Positions 17,420 to 25,772 of a stretch of DNA of 64,000 bases are shown one piece after another; positions within the stretch are counted from its first letter, which is position 1, and every line of letters begins with the position of its first letter. A program made the translations under genes and the position numbers. This stretch comes from Pseudomonas alkylphenolica (GTDB taxonomy: Bacteria; Pseudomonadota; Gammaproteobacteria; Pseudomonadales; Pseudomonadaceae): positions 124,001 to 188,000 of the forward strand of contig NZ_QJRG01000049.1 of assembly GCF_004025535.1 (NCBI RefSeq). Direction: 5' to 3'. The notes under the pieces were generated by a model. The model had not been told where the DNA came from and did no database searches. It was given only the letters and a program-made list of their open reading frames with translations.

Positions 17420-18010
17420 TCAGATCAGGCTGCTGGTCGGCGCCACACATGCAAAGTTGTCAGCCATGATTGCCATTTCACTCTGCTGGATCTGTGCTGC
17501 GGGAATCACCCCGTCCTTGAACGGCAGGTCACGGGTGGCGCAGGCGTCTTCGATCAGGGTGCAACGGTAACCATAGTCCTTGGCCCGGCGTACGGTGGTG
17601 CTCACGCTCGAATGGCTCATGAAACCGCAGACGATCAGGTCCAGGTGGCCGTACTTCTGCAGGGTTTCGTGCAAGGTGGTGTTCTTGAAGGCATTGGGCA
17701 TGCGCTTTTCGATGATCACCTCGTCGCCCTGGGGCTCAAGCCCGGGAATGAACTCACCGCGCGGCCCCTGGGGGTCGAACATGCCACCCACGGTGCCCAG
17801 ATGGCGCACGTGGATGATCGGCCGGCCGGCCTTGCGGGCCGCGTCGAGCATTTTCGCGATGTTCTTGACCGCTTCGTCCATGCCTGACAACGCCAGTGGA
17901 CCGCTGAGGTACTCTTTTTGCGCGTCGATAATGACCAGACTGGCGTTGTTCAGCTTGGCCGGTGGATAACCACGACCGCTGAGGTGGAACATCGTCATTG
18001 GAACAGACAT
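17420..18010 (-). CDS. Isochorismatase-family hydrolase with Ser in place of the nucleophilic Cys
   Basis: 196 residues from the ATG at 18010, which has AAAGGAG upstream. It has the isochorismatase fold with the conserved Asp29 (LVIIDAQKEYL) and Lys102 (IIEKRMPNAF). In the segment GFMSHSSVSTTVRRA the position that usually carries the catalytic cysteine (G-x-x-T-x-x-C-V) is Ser135. Cysteine hydrolases of this family act on amides such as nicotinamide or N-carbamoyl compounds, whereas some isochorismatases lack the Cys. The substrate is therefore open; calling it a cysteine hydrolase would be misleading. Confidence 0.82.
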   Translation of the reverse strand: MSVPMTMFHLSGRGYPPAKLNNASLVIIDAQKEYLSGPLALSGMDEAVKNIAKMLDAARKAGRPIIHVRHLGTVGGMFDPQGPRGEFIPGLEPQGDEVIIEKRMPNAFKNTTLHETLQKYGHLDLIVCGFMSHSSVSTTVRRAKDYGYRCTLIEDACATRDLPFKDGVIPAAQIQQSEMAIMADNFACVAPTSSLI

Positions 18011-18199
18011 CAAGGGCTCCTTTGGAGGGGGCTTTTCACCTATTCTCCCCTGCCTGAGCACTTATGTGAATCGCTTCGCGTACAAGCGGCGTGGTTAGTG
18101 GCCTGCAGCCATGTCGGCAAAATGCTTACACGGCGTTTTCGCCGACCTTTTCTCGAGTCGGGCTGTTAGAATTGCGCCTCGTCTTTCAAGGAGTCTGTT

Positions 18200-19108
18200 G
18201 TGATCACTTCTCGCCTGCGCACCCTGCGCGATCATATCCGTTGGGCTGTCAGCCGTTTCCACGAACATGGCCTGTTTTTCGGACACGGTGCCGACAACGC
18301 CTGGGATGAAGCACGATTGCTGGTACTGGGTTCGGTCCACCTGCCCTGGGAAGTTGCCGACAGCTACCTGGACTGCCAACTGGAAGACGACGAGCTGGTG
18401 CACCTGCAGCGCCTGCTCAAGCGCCGCATCGAAGACCGCGTGCCAACCGCCTACCTGCTGGGTGAGGCGTGGTTCTGCGGTCTGGCCTTCATCGTCGATG
18501 AACGCGTGCTGATTCCGCGCTCCCCCATCGGTGAGCTGATCGAAAAGCGTTTTGAGCCGTGGCTGGCCGCTGAGCCGGCGCGCATTCTCGACCTGTGCAC
18601 CGGCTCGGGCTGTATCGGTATTGTCAGTGCCGAAGTGTTCCCGGAGGCCGAAGTGGTGCTGGCCGACCTATCGTTCGAAGCGCTGGAAGTGGCTAACCAG
18701 AACATTGAGCGCCATGGCCTGGAAGAGCGCGTGTACACCGTGCAGGGCGACGGTTTCGATGGCTTGCCGGGCCAGCGCTTTGACCTGATCCTGTCCAACC
18801 CGCCGTATGTCGATGCCGAAGATTTCGCCGACATGCCGGATGAATACCACCATGAACCGGAGCTGGGCCTGGCCTGTGGCAACGACGGCCTTGACCTGGT
18901 GCGGCGCATGTTGGCCGAAGCGGCGGATCACCTGACCGAGAAGGGCTTGCTGATCGTTGAAGTCGGCAACAGCCAGGTGCACGTCGAAGCGCTGTACCCG
19001 GAAGTGGATTTTGCCTGGCTGGAGTTCGAGCGCGGCGGGCACGGCGTATTTATGCTCACCGCCGAGCAATGCCGTCAGCACCAGGCGCTATTTGCTTCGA
19101 AGGTGTAA
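18200..19108 (+). CDS. prmB: Ribosomal protein L3 N5-glutamine methyltransferase
   Basis: 302 residues with a GTG start and AAGGAG eight bases before it. The AdoMet loop DLCTGSGCIG is at 131-140 and the catalytic NPPY at 200-203, followed by VDAEDFADMP, which is more like PrmB than PrmC. PrmB methylates a glutamine side chain of ribosomal protein L3. In pseudomonads it typically lies near aroC, as here about 2 kb further on. Confidence 0.93.
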   Translation: MITSRLRTLRDHIRWAVSRFHEHGLFFGHGADNAWDEARLLVLGSVHLPWEVADSYLDCQLEDDELVHLQRLLKRRIEDRVPTAYLLGEAWFCGLAFIVDERVLIPRSPIGELIEKRFEPWLAAEPARILDLCTGSGCIGIVSAEVFPEAEVVLADLSFEALEVANQNIERHGLEERVYTVQGDGFDGLPGQRFDLILSNPPYVDAEDFADMPDEYHHEPELGLACGNDGLDLVRRMLAEAADHLTEKGLLIVEVGNSQVHVEALYPEVDFAWLEFERGGHGVFMLTAEQCRQHQALFASKV

Positions 19109-19164
19109 CGCCCGGCGCCGGGCCGCGTAGCGGCCTGGTCTGATTCAGCAGGATCGCCACCATC

Positions 19165-19956
19165 TTAGCGGTGTGTGGCGATCCAGATCAGCAAGCCGGC
19201 CTGGAACACGGCGAAGGCCACCAGGCAGGTGATGGTGAATCGCAGGCCGCTGTCTTCACGGCGGTACTTGCTCACGCGCTCATCGCGCTCGCGCAACTGC
19301 GCTTCTTTTTCCTGCAGGTTCTGCTCGGCCTGCTGGAGCATCTGCGCGGCATCGAGTATCTCCACGCGCTGCAGTTTGTCGGTGCTCCAGCCAGCCTTGA
19401 GCTCTCCGACCTGGACTTCGACGTAGCGCCCCTTGAGGTGCTGCGCATCGGCATACTCGACTTCCAGACCATGGCTGTGCAGCACATGATCGCGGCGCAG
19501 GCGGGTGTCTTCGTTGAGGGCGTCCTTGTTGGCCAGGGCAGCGCCTTCGACGCGGTAGTGCGACCATTTGCGCTGGGCCCAGCTCACTGCCTGCGCCAGC
19601 ATGAAGCGGCCGATGCCGCGGTTCAGCGGCTCTATCTGCAGGCCGCTGTCGGGTCCGATGTGCACGCGCTTTTCCTGGTGGTCGACCCAGATATCCAGGT
19701 GATTCTGTTCCTTGCGTACTTTCTGCCCCGGCAGCTGGATGGCCATGCGCAACAGGCTGGTGTCCTTGCTGTGCCGCTCGGCATAACCGTACTGGACGAA
19801 GCGCAGTGGTCGTGCACCACTGTTGCGGTCGGTAGGCAGCGGCGCCAGGCGCAGCATCTGGAAATGTTCCGGCGCTACATCGGCCCAAGGCAGGGGCGCA
19901 GGTTCCGGCGCGGCGTCTGGGGTTTCGGGGGCGTCCTGGTGGGCGGCTTCAGTCAT
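19165..19956 (-). CDS. Tail-anchored coiled-coil protein, unknown function
   Basis: 263 residues from the ATG at 19956 (MTEAAHQDAPET); AGAGGATT lies upstream. An acidic Pro/Ala-rich N-terminus is followed by a mixed globular region (about 30-190), a Gln/Glu/Arg-rich coiled coil (about 195-230, with MLQQAEQNLQEKEAQLRERDE) and one C-terminal membrane helix (about 240-260). This suggests anchoring to the inner membrane from the cytosol. No family is recognised. It follows an alpha/beta hydrolase on the same strand with about 100 bases between. Confidence 0.75.
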   Translation of the reverse strand: MTEAAHQDAPETPDAAPEPAPLPWADVAPEHFQMLRLAPLPTDRNSGARPLRFVQYGYAERHSKDTSLLRMAIQLPGQKVRKEQNHLDIWVDHQEKRVHIGPDSGLQIEPLNRGIGRFMLAQAVSWAQRKWSHYRVEGAALANKDALNEDTRLRRDHVLHSHGLEVEYADAQHLKGRYVEVQVGELKAGWSTDKLQRVEILDAAQMLQQAEQNLQEKEAQLRERDERVSKYRREDSGLRFTITCLVAFAVFQAGLLIWIATHR

Positions 19957-20062
19957 CACGGCAATCCTCTTGTGCACAGCAAGCTGGACACAATCACGAT
20001 GCCAGCACCGGCTTATCGGCAGAATCGTCCGGGACTGGAGGCCGAATGTACGCGAAATTCGT

Positions 20063-21025
20063 TCAAGCGGCGGGAAGCCTGTGGATAAAGTCGACCACGC
20101 GCTCACCCAGTTCGCTGGCTTGCGGCAATTTCGGGTTCAGGTAGCTCTCGCGTTGCTGGTTGGCAGCGGTGGGGGCAATGCGCAGCATGTGGTTCATGCC
20201 CTGGATCAGCGCGAGTTCGGCATCGGGTTTGGCCGCCTTGAGCCGCTCGGCGTTGCTGACGTCAACCTGGATGTCATGGGTGCCCTGAATGATCAGCGCC
20301 GGGACTTTAATCTTTGCAAAGGCTGCGGCCGGGTCCTGGCGCAACAAGGAAATCAGGTATGGCTGTACCGACGGGCGAAACGCGTCCTGCAAGGGGCGAG
20401 GGATATCGGTTGCGGGGCGACCGGCCTTGAGCGTGTCGAGTATTTGCGTGACCTGCTGGTTGTAGCGGCTGGGTAACTGGCCTGCCAATTGTGCGCGAAA
20501 CACCTCATCAATCGGCCGGCCCGTACCTGCCACGCTGATTACCGCGCTGGCGCCACTGGAAGGCGCCGCGAGGCTGGCGATCAGGGCGCCCTCGCTGTGC
20601 CCGAGCAAAATCAGCGGGCCGAAGCGCGGGTCGGCGTTGAGCTGTTGGCTCCAGGCCACGACATCGGCGACATAGCGTTCGACGCTGAGATTGCGCTCGT
20701 TGGGCGTTGCTGCCCGACTGGCCGCCACACCGCGTTTGTCGTAACGCACGCTGGCAATGCGGTTTTTCGCCAGCACCAGGGCCAGTTGCCTGAGGTTGTC
20801 GGTGTGGGCGCCATCGGGGTTGTTGCCGTTGCGGTCGGTGGGGCCGGAGCCGGGGATGATCAGCACCACGGGTGGCGGTTGCTCGGTACGCGGCAGCAAA
20901 AGGCTGCCGTAGAGCACGCCGCTGCCGGTATCGAGACTGATCGGGCGTTGGAGCACCGTGGGTGCAGCGGCCTGGGCCAGGCTGCTGAACAGCAGGACGA
21001 TTACCGCGAGAACGCGCAACATCAT
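20063..21025 (-). CDS. Exported alpha/beta hydrolase
   Basis: 320 residues. A signal peptide (about 1-20, cut near AQAAAP) precedes an alpha/beta-hydrolase fold: oxyanion segment LIIPGSGPTDRNG, nucleophile elbow GHSEG, and a late His in GMNHMLR. A probable periplasmic serine esterase or peptidase of the dienelactone-hydrolase/BAAT-like group. Two ATGs in tandem (21025 and 21022) are both possible starts. It is divergent from aroC. Confidence 0.88.
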   Translation of the reverse strand: MMLRVLAVIVLLFSSLAQAAAPTVLQRPISLDTGSGVLYGSLLLPRTEQPPPVVLIIPGSGPTDRNGNNPDGAHTDNLRQLALVLAKNRIASVRYDKRGVAASRAATPNERNLSVERYVADVVAWSQQLNADPRFGPLILLGHSEGALIASLAAPSSGASAVISVAGTGRPIDEVFRAQLAGQLPSRYNQQVTQILDTLKAGRPATDIPRPLQDAFRPSVQPYLISLLRQDPAAAFAKIKVPALIIQGTHDIQVDVSNAERLKAAKPDAELALIQGMNHMLRIAPTAANQQRESYLNPKLPQASELGERVVDFIHRLPAA

Positions 21026-21158
21026 GAGGCCACTATCGAGGAGATGGCAGTTTGACCGGTGCTCAAGCAGAAGGTTCGCTGTCAGGGATGAACTGATTGG
21101 TTAGCCTGCGTATACTGGCGGCCTTGTTCAAATCAGGCTGATTCGCGGAGCGTCCTGC

Positions 21159-22250
21159 ATGTCCGGCAATACCTACGGCAAGCTGTTCACTGTCACCACC
21201 GCTGGCGAAAGCCATGGTCCGGCGTTGGTCGCCATTGTCGACGGCTGTCCGCCAGGCCTGGAGATTTCCCTGGCCGACCTGCAGCACGATCTCGACCGGC
21301 GCAAGCCTGGCACCAGCCGGCACACCACCCAGCGTCAGGAAGCCGACGAGGTCGAAATCCTCTCGGGCGTATTCGAAGGGCGTACCACCGGCTGTGCCAT
21401 TGGCCTGCTGATCCGCAACACCGACCAGAAGTCCAAGGACTACTCGGCGATCAAGGATCTGTTCCGCCCGGCGCATGCCGACTACACCTACCACCACAAG
21501 TACGGTGAGCGCGATTACCGTGGCGGTGGCCGCAGCTCGGCACGCGAAACCGCCATGCGCGTAGCGGCAGGCGCCATCGCCAAGAAATACCTGGCCAGCC
21601 AGGGCATCCGTATTCGTGGCTACATGAGCCAGCTGGGGCCGATCGAGATTCCGTTCAAAACCTGGGAATCGGTGGAGCAGAACGCCTTTTTCAGCCCCGA
21701 CCCGGACAAAGTGCCGGAGCTTGAGGCGTACATGGACCAACTGCGCCGCGACCAGGATTCGGTCGGGGCAAAAATCACCGTGGTCGCCGAGGGCGTTATG
21801 CCTGGGCTGGGTGAGCCGATTTTCGATCGCCTCGATGCCGAGCTGGCCCATGCGCTGATGAGCATTAATGCGGTCAAGGGTGTGGAGATCGGTGCTGGGT
21901 TTGCCAGCGTCGCCCAGCGTGGTACCGAGCACCGCGACGAAATGACCCCGGAAGGTTTCCTCAGCAACAACGCCGGTGGCATTCTCGGCGGGATCTCGTC
22001 CGGCCAGCCGATCGTCGCCCATCTGGCGTTGAAACCGACCTCCAGCATCACCACTCCGGGCCGTTCGATCGATGTCGATGGCAACCCGGTCGAGGTGATC
22101 ACCAAGGGCCGTCACGACCCGTGCGTGGGCATCCGCGCCACGCCCATCGCCGAGGCGATGATGGCCATCGTGCTGATGGACCACCTGTTGCGCCATCGCG
22201 GTCAGAATGCCGATGTACGGGTGAACACCCCGGTGCTGGGTCAGCTGTAA
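21159..22250 (+). CDS. aroC: Chorismate synthase
   Basis: 363 residues, full length. It converts EPSP to chorismate using reduced FMN. Signatures seen: GESHGPALVAIVDGCPPG near the N-terminus, RGGGRSSARETAMRVAAGA in the middle and RHDPCVGIRATPIAEAM near the end. The start MSGNTYGKLFTVTTAGESHG is standard. The MFS gene follows 38 bases later on the same strand. Confidence 0.97.
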   Translation: MSGNTYGKLFTVTTAGESHGPALVAIVDGCPPGLEISLADLQHDLDRRKPGTSRHTTQRQEADEVEILSGVFEGRTTGCAIGLLIRNTDQKSKDYSAIKDLFRPAHADYTYHHKYGERDYRGGGRSSARETAMRVAAGAIAKKYLASQGIRIRGYMSQLGPIEIPFKTWESVEQNAFFSPDPDKVPELEAYMDQLRRDQDSVGAKITVVAEGVMPGLGEPIFDRLDAELAHALMSINAVKGVEIGAGFASVAQRGTEHRDEMTPEGFLSNNAGGILGGISSGQPIVAHLALKPTSSITTPGRSIDVDGNPVEVITKGRHDPCVGIRATPIAEAMMAIVLMDHLLRHRGQNADVRVNTPVLGQL

Positions 22251-22288
22251 TGCCCGCATTCGGCCCCTGTGCCGCGGCGTGTTGAGCC

Positions 22289-23434
22289 GTGGCACCGATT
22301 CCCTATTGGCGGTTGTCCAGCTTTTACCTGTTCTATTTCGCCCTGCTCGGCGCTACAGCGCCTTTCCTGGCGCTGTATTTTCATCACCTGGGGTTTTCCA
22401 GCGCGCGTATCGGTGAGCTGGTTGCCATCCCCATGTTGATGCGCTGCATCGCGCCCAATGTGTGGGGCTGGCTCGGTGACCGCAGTGGTCAGCGTTTATT
22501 GATCGTGCGGCTGGGGGCGATGGCTACCCTGGCAAGCTTTTCGCTGATTTTCTTCGATAAGAGTTACGCCTGGCTCGCGCTGGTCATGGCCCTGCATGCC
22601 TTCTTCTGGCACGCGGTATTGCCTCAATTCGAAGTCATCACCCTGGCGCACCTGCAGGGGCAGACCACTCGTTACAGCCAGATCCGCTTGTGGGGCTCCA
22701 TCGGTTTCATTCTCACCGTTGTCGGCCTGGGCCGCCTGTTTGATGCGTTGAGCCTGGACGTTTATCCACAGGCGCTGGTGATAATCCTGGCGGGTATCGT
22801 GCTGGCCAGTTTCTGGGTGCCCAATGCCCAGCCACCGGGGTCGAACGAGCGCATCCCAGGCGGTTTTCTCAAGCAGCTGGCGAGCCCTGGCGTGGCTGCG
22901 TTTTATGCCTGCGTTGCGTTGATGCAGCTCAGTCACGGGCCTTACTACACCTTCCTGACCCTGCACCTGGAGCAACTGGGCTACAGCCGCGGCACCATCG
23001 GCTTGCTCTGGGCCCTGGGGGTGGTGGCCGAAGTATTGATGTTTCTGGGAATGAGCCGGATCCTGGCGCGCTTCTCGCTGCGCCGGGTGCTGATGGCCAG
23101 TTTTATCCTGGCGGCACTGCGTTGGCTGTTGCTGGGTAATTTCGCCGAATACGTGGGTGTGCTGTTGTTCGCGCAAGTGCTGCATGCGGCCACCTTCGGC
23201 AGTTTTCATGCGGCTTCCATCGCCTTTGTACAACGCAGTTTCGCTGCCCGTCAGCAGGGGCAGGGGCAAGCCCTGTACGCTGCATTGGCGGGTACCGGAG
23301 GCGCGCTCGGGGCCCTGTACTCCGGTTACAGCTGGAACCTGCTGGGCGCCGCTACCACCTTTAGTATTGCCAGCGTCGCAGCCATGGCTGCAGCCGTTAT
23401 CATTGCGACCCGAATGAAAGATGCCCAGCTATAG
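22289..23434 (+). CDS. MFS transporter, HcaT/nucleoside-carrier-like group
   Basis: 381 residues from a GTG. Twelve hydrophobic helices; the N-terminus YWRLSSFYLFYFALLGATAPF and the loop GWLGDRSGQR are typical of the small MFS_1-like carriers (HcaT). In several pseudomonads the equivalent gene lies between aroC and the methionine-salvage genes. It is 38 bases after aroC and 9 bases before the cupin gene, so the three may be co-transcribed. The substrate is unknown. Confidence 0.88.
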   Translation: MAPIPYWRLSSFYLFYFALLGATAPFLALYFHHLGFSSARIGELVAIPMLMRCIAPNVWGWLGDRSGQRLLIVRLGAMATLASFSLIFFDKSYAWLALVMALHAFFWHAVLPQFEVITLAHLQGQTTRYSQIRLWGSIGFILTVVGLGRLFDALSLDVYPQALVIILAGIVLASFWVPNAQPPGSNERIPGGFLKQLASPGVAAFYACVALMQLSHGPYYTFLTLHLEQLGYSRGTIGLLWALGVVAEVLMFLGMSRILARFSLRRVLMASFILAALRWLLLGNFAEYVGVLLFAQVLHAATFGSFHAASIAFVQRSFAARQQGQGQALYAALAGTGGALGALYSGYSWNLLGAATTFSIASVAAMAAAVIIATRMKDAQL

Positions 23435-23443
23435 GAATTGCCC

Positions 23444-23962
23444 ATGAGCAGTCTGACCGTCTACCACCAGTCCACTGCGGACATTCCGAACAAGGTGCTT
23501 ACTCACCTTGAGGACATTGCCGCGACCCTGGCCGAACAGGGCGTGCGCTTCGAGCGCTGGCAGGCCAGTGTGCCCCTGCAGCCGGGTGCGAGTGAGCAAG
23601 AGATCATTGCAGCTTATCGGCAAGATCTCGACAGGCTGATGACTGAAAAGGGGTACAGCCATGTCGATGTGAGCCGCGAGGCTGATGCAAGCTTGCGCGA
23701 CGAGCACACCTGCACAGAAGAGCTGCTGCGTTTTTTCGCGGCAGGGCGCGGGCTGTTCAGCCTGCGTATCGAGGATTACGTGTACGCCGTGTTGTGCGAG
23801 AAGGGCGACATGATCAGCGTGCCGGCAGGCACGCGGCTGTGGGTCGATATGGGTGATGATCCCCGTTTTGTCGCCCTTCGCGTGTTCAATACGGTGGAAG
23901 GGCAAGCGGCCAGGTTCACCGGCGACAAGGTTGCCGAGTCATTCCCGCGGCTCGACGACTGA
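23444..23962 (+). CDS. Acireductone-dioxygenase-like cupin lacking most metal ligands
   Basis: 172 residues from the ATG at 23444 (GAATTGCCC upstream). It aligns by eye with MtnD along its length: VYHQSTADIPNKVLTHLEDIAATLAEQGVRFERW at the start, RFFAAGRGLFSL in the middle, PRLDD at the end. True MtnD binds Fe or Ni with H-x-H-x3-E and a later His. Here only His88 is kept: the second His is Cys90, the Glu is Leu94 and the late His is Leu132. About nine residues before the motif also seem to be missing. Catalysis of the usual dioxygenase reaction is therefore doubtful. The reading frame is intact with normal codon use. Confidence 0.85.
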   Translation: MSSLTVYHQSTADIPNKVLTHLEDIAATLAEQGVRFERWQASVPLQPGASEQEIIAAYRQDLDRLMTEKGYSHVDVSREADASLRDEHTCTEELLRFFAAGRGLFSLRIEDYVYAVLCEKGDMISVPAGTRLWVDMGDDPRFVALRVFNTVEGQAARFTGDKVAESFPRLDD

Positions 23963-23993
23963 CCGGCTTGCGCCGCTCCAGAACACCACGGAC

Positions 23994-24082
23994 CTGTAGG
24001 AGCGGATTTATCCGTGAAAGGCTGCGAGCAGGCCGGTTTGACGTCTCGCATCAAGCTTTCGCGGATAAATCCGCTCCTACAG
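23994..24082. repeat. Paired REP element (BIME), GGATTTATCC class
   Basis: A 27-base unit (23994-24020) and its near-perfect inverted copy (24056-24082) flank a 35-base spacer; the core is CTGTAGGAGCGGATTTATCC. The pair can fold into a large hairpin. Dispersed intergenic elements of this type are typical of P. putida and P. fluorescens relatives. It sits between convergent genes and may end transcription from both sides. A second pair of the same class is at 39220-39282. Confidence 0.9.
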
Positions 24083-24110
24083 TCTGCAACCTGCCTGTGG
24101 AACGAAGTAT

Positions 24111-24383
24111 TCAGCGATAAGTCGGTAGCGCAAACCGCTGCTGGCTCTGCAACCGGGAAATTACCGGCAGCTCACTGGCTTGTTCGGCCAGGTCACGGCG
24201 CAGGGCACTGATCGCCCAGGTCATCTGTTCGGCGCTGTGCAGCTGGCCATAAGAAATAGACCGTCTTGTCACTTTGCCATCGGCAGCCCGCAAGGTCAGC
24301 AAAATGCCGCCATCGGGACGCGCCTGAGTGGTGACGGCGTAGGCGGAGAATACCGAGGCGAATTTTTCCTGGATGAGGTCCAT
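24111..24383 (-). CDS. DUF3509 protein
   Basis: 90 residues beginning MDLIQEKFASVFSAYAVTTQARPDGGILLTL, the conserved start of this small pseudomonad family. The rest predicts a short beta sheet and a helix with no catalytic motif. AGGAGCTGAT upstream of the ATG is a good ribosome-binding site. Function unknown. It is convergent with the cupin gene, with the REP pair between them. Confidence 0.85.
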   Translation of the reverse strand: MDLIQEKFASVFSAYAVTTQARPDGGILLTLRAADGKVTRRSISYGQLHSAEQMTWAISALRRDLAEQASELPVISRLQSQQRFALPTYR

Positions 24384-24505
24384 ATCAGCTCCTGACTGTG
24401 AGTGGCAGACATGGAGTGAGAAGTGCAGCGACTGTGCCAGGCTATGCAGTTAATTAAAGTCGTTTAAAAACAATAGCTTGCAGAATTTCCTTGTAAGTCT
24501 GGCCG

Positions 24506-24547
24506 TGCATTGTGCATGGCCGTGCAATTTGCATCGTGCATTTTGCA
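24506..24547. promoter_or_regulatory. Three copies of TGCA-N3-TGCA
   Basis: Imperfect inverted repeats with TGCA half-sites spaced by three bases occur at 24506-24516, 24523-24533 and 24537-24547, between the DUF3509 gene and the divergent ankyrin gene. A regulated promoter with several operator copies is a natural reading. The 13-mer TGGCCGTGCATTG at the first copy (from 24500) recurs at 27679-27691 upstream of the phosphoglycerol-transferase-like gene. No known regulator is assigned. Confidence 0.4.
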
Positions 24548-24657
24548 CAGCGCCCCGGCCAATAGATTTCTTATGTCGTGGCGATGACTTATCCACAATT
24601 GACCGCATTGGCTTACTGACCAAGACTTGAGGCTTTCCACTAGCCAGGAGGTTCCCC

Positions 24658-25182
24658 ATGTCCGACCAACGTAGTCCCGTGAGCATGAACGACGACGAAG
24701 CAGCCGCTTTCGCAGAAGAAGTGTTCGACCGGGCGCGCCAGGGTGATGCGGTTATGCTCGGGCGCTTGCTGGACAAGGGCCTGCCCGCCAACCTGCGCAA
24801 CCACAAGGGTGACAGCTTGCTTATGCTCGCGGCCTATCACGGGCATGTAGAGGCCGTGCAGACGCTGCTGGAAAAGGGCGCTGATCCGCTGATCGCCAAT
24901 GACAATGGCCAGTTGCCGTTAGCGGGCTCGGCCTTCAAAGGCGACCTGGCGATGGTGCAAGTGCTGATCGAACACGGCGTGCCGGTGGATGCCAGCGCCG
25001 CTGACGGACGTACCGCCCTGATGATGGCCGCCATGTTCAACCGCACCGCCATCGTCGACTACCTGCTTGCCAAGGGCGCCGATCCGCTTCACCAGGATGC
25101 CAAGGGCATGAGTGCCCTCGATGCTGCGCTCGCAATGGGCGCGAGCGACACGGCCGCGCAACTGCAAGCGCTGCGCGGTTAA
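24658..25182 (+). CDS. Ankyrin-repeat protein
   Basis: 174 residues. A short acidic N-terminus (about 1-25) is followed by four to five ankyrin repeats (about 28-170), with characteristic turns such as GDSLLMLAAYHGHVEAV, NGQLPLAGSAFKGDLAM and GRTALMMAAMFNRTAIV. No signal peptide, so cytosolic. Ankyrin proteins act as protein-binding scaffolds; the related AnkB of P. aeruginosa lies next to a catalase, but no catalase is here. AGGAGGTTCCCC upstream is an excellent ribosome-binding site. Confidence 0.9.
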   Translation: MSDQRSPVSMNDDEAAAFAEEVFDRARQGDAVMLGRLLDKGLPANLRNHKGDSLLMLAAYHGHVEAVQTLLEKGADPLIANDNGQLPLAGSAFKGDLAMVQVLIEHGVPVDASAADGRTALMMAAMFNRTAIVDYLLAKGADPLHQDAKGMSALDAALAMGASDTAAQLQALRG

Positions 25183-25241
25183 CCCAAAAGGGCCTTTTGC
25201 GGCTATCCTTGGCGACTTTTTTACCGTCGCAGGGCCCCTTC

Positions 25242-25772
25242 ATGAAATCCCAACTGGTCGAACTCATCGGCAAAATCAGCGCTGGCTGCATGCGCGAAGA
25301 CGACATCGAGCGCATCGCCGACGAAGCCGCCCAGGCCGCTGCCGACCCGCAGGCCTTCCTTGCCGCCAACCCGGATATCAACTACGACGATACCTTCCCG
25401 ATCCCCTTGTGGGAGTGGATCGTCGTGGGCAGCCTGCCCGACACCGTGCTGTTCCAGGCCGACACCTATCAGGACCTGTTCGCCCAGATCGTCGATTCGT
25501 TCGACAAGAGCGTGGCCTTCACTCTCAAGGCCAAGCAACTGGCCAAAGTCGAGCCGTTGACCGCGCTGAACCGTATCCAGGTACAGATGGGGGCGATGAA
25601 CAAGGAGGCCGGGGGGTATGTACTGATGAACTTCAGCCAGTTGCTCGATGACGAGCTGCAGGTGGTACTGGTTGGCAACAACGACCTCGAACGCGTGCTG
25701 GCGTTGTCTGCCGAGGTCGGTATTGCCGCGGCGCCGTCTCTCGAAGCGCTGCGGGTGGCCCTGCACGTTTAA
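25242..25772 (+). CDS. Conserved hypothetical cytosolic protein
   Basis: 176 residues from the ATG at 25242 (MKSQLVELIGKISAGCM). Acidic and soluble with no signal or membrane helix; the middle FPIPLWEWIVVGSLPDTVLFQADTYQDL is aromatic-rich. No known family or motif is recognised. It follows the ankyrin gene after 59 bases and may share its transcript. The 3' end overlaps the convergent ZIP gene by 4 bases. Confidence 0.75.
   Translation: MKSQLVELIGKISAGCMREDDIERIADEAAQAAADPQAFLAANPDINYDDTFPIPLWEWIVVGSLPDTVLFQADTYQDLFAQIVDSFDKSVAFTLKAKQLAKVEPLTALNRIQVQMGAMNKEAGGYVLMNFSQLLDDELQVVLVGNNDLERVLALSAEVGIAAAPSLEALRVALHV

Noticed and set aside
24500..24533. A sigma-54 promoter at TGGCCGTGCATTGTGC or the following TGGCCGTGCAATTTGC
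   Set aside because: The GG-to-GC spacing is not the required ten bases at either place.
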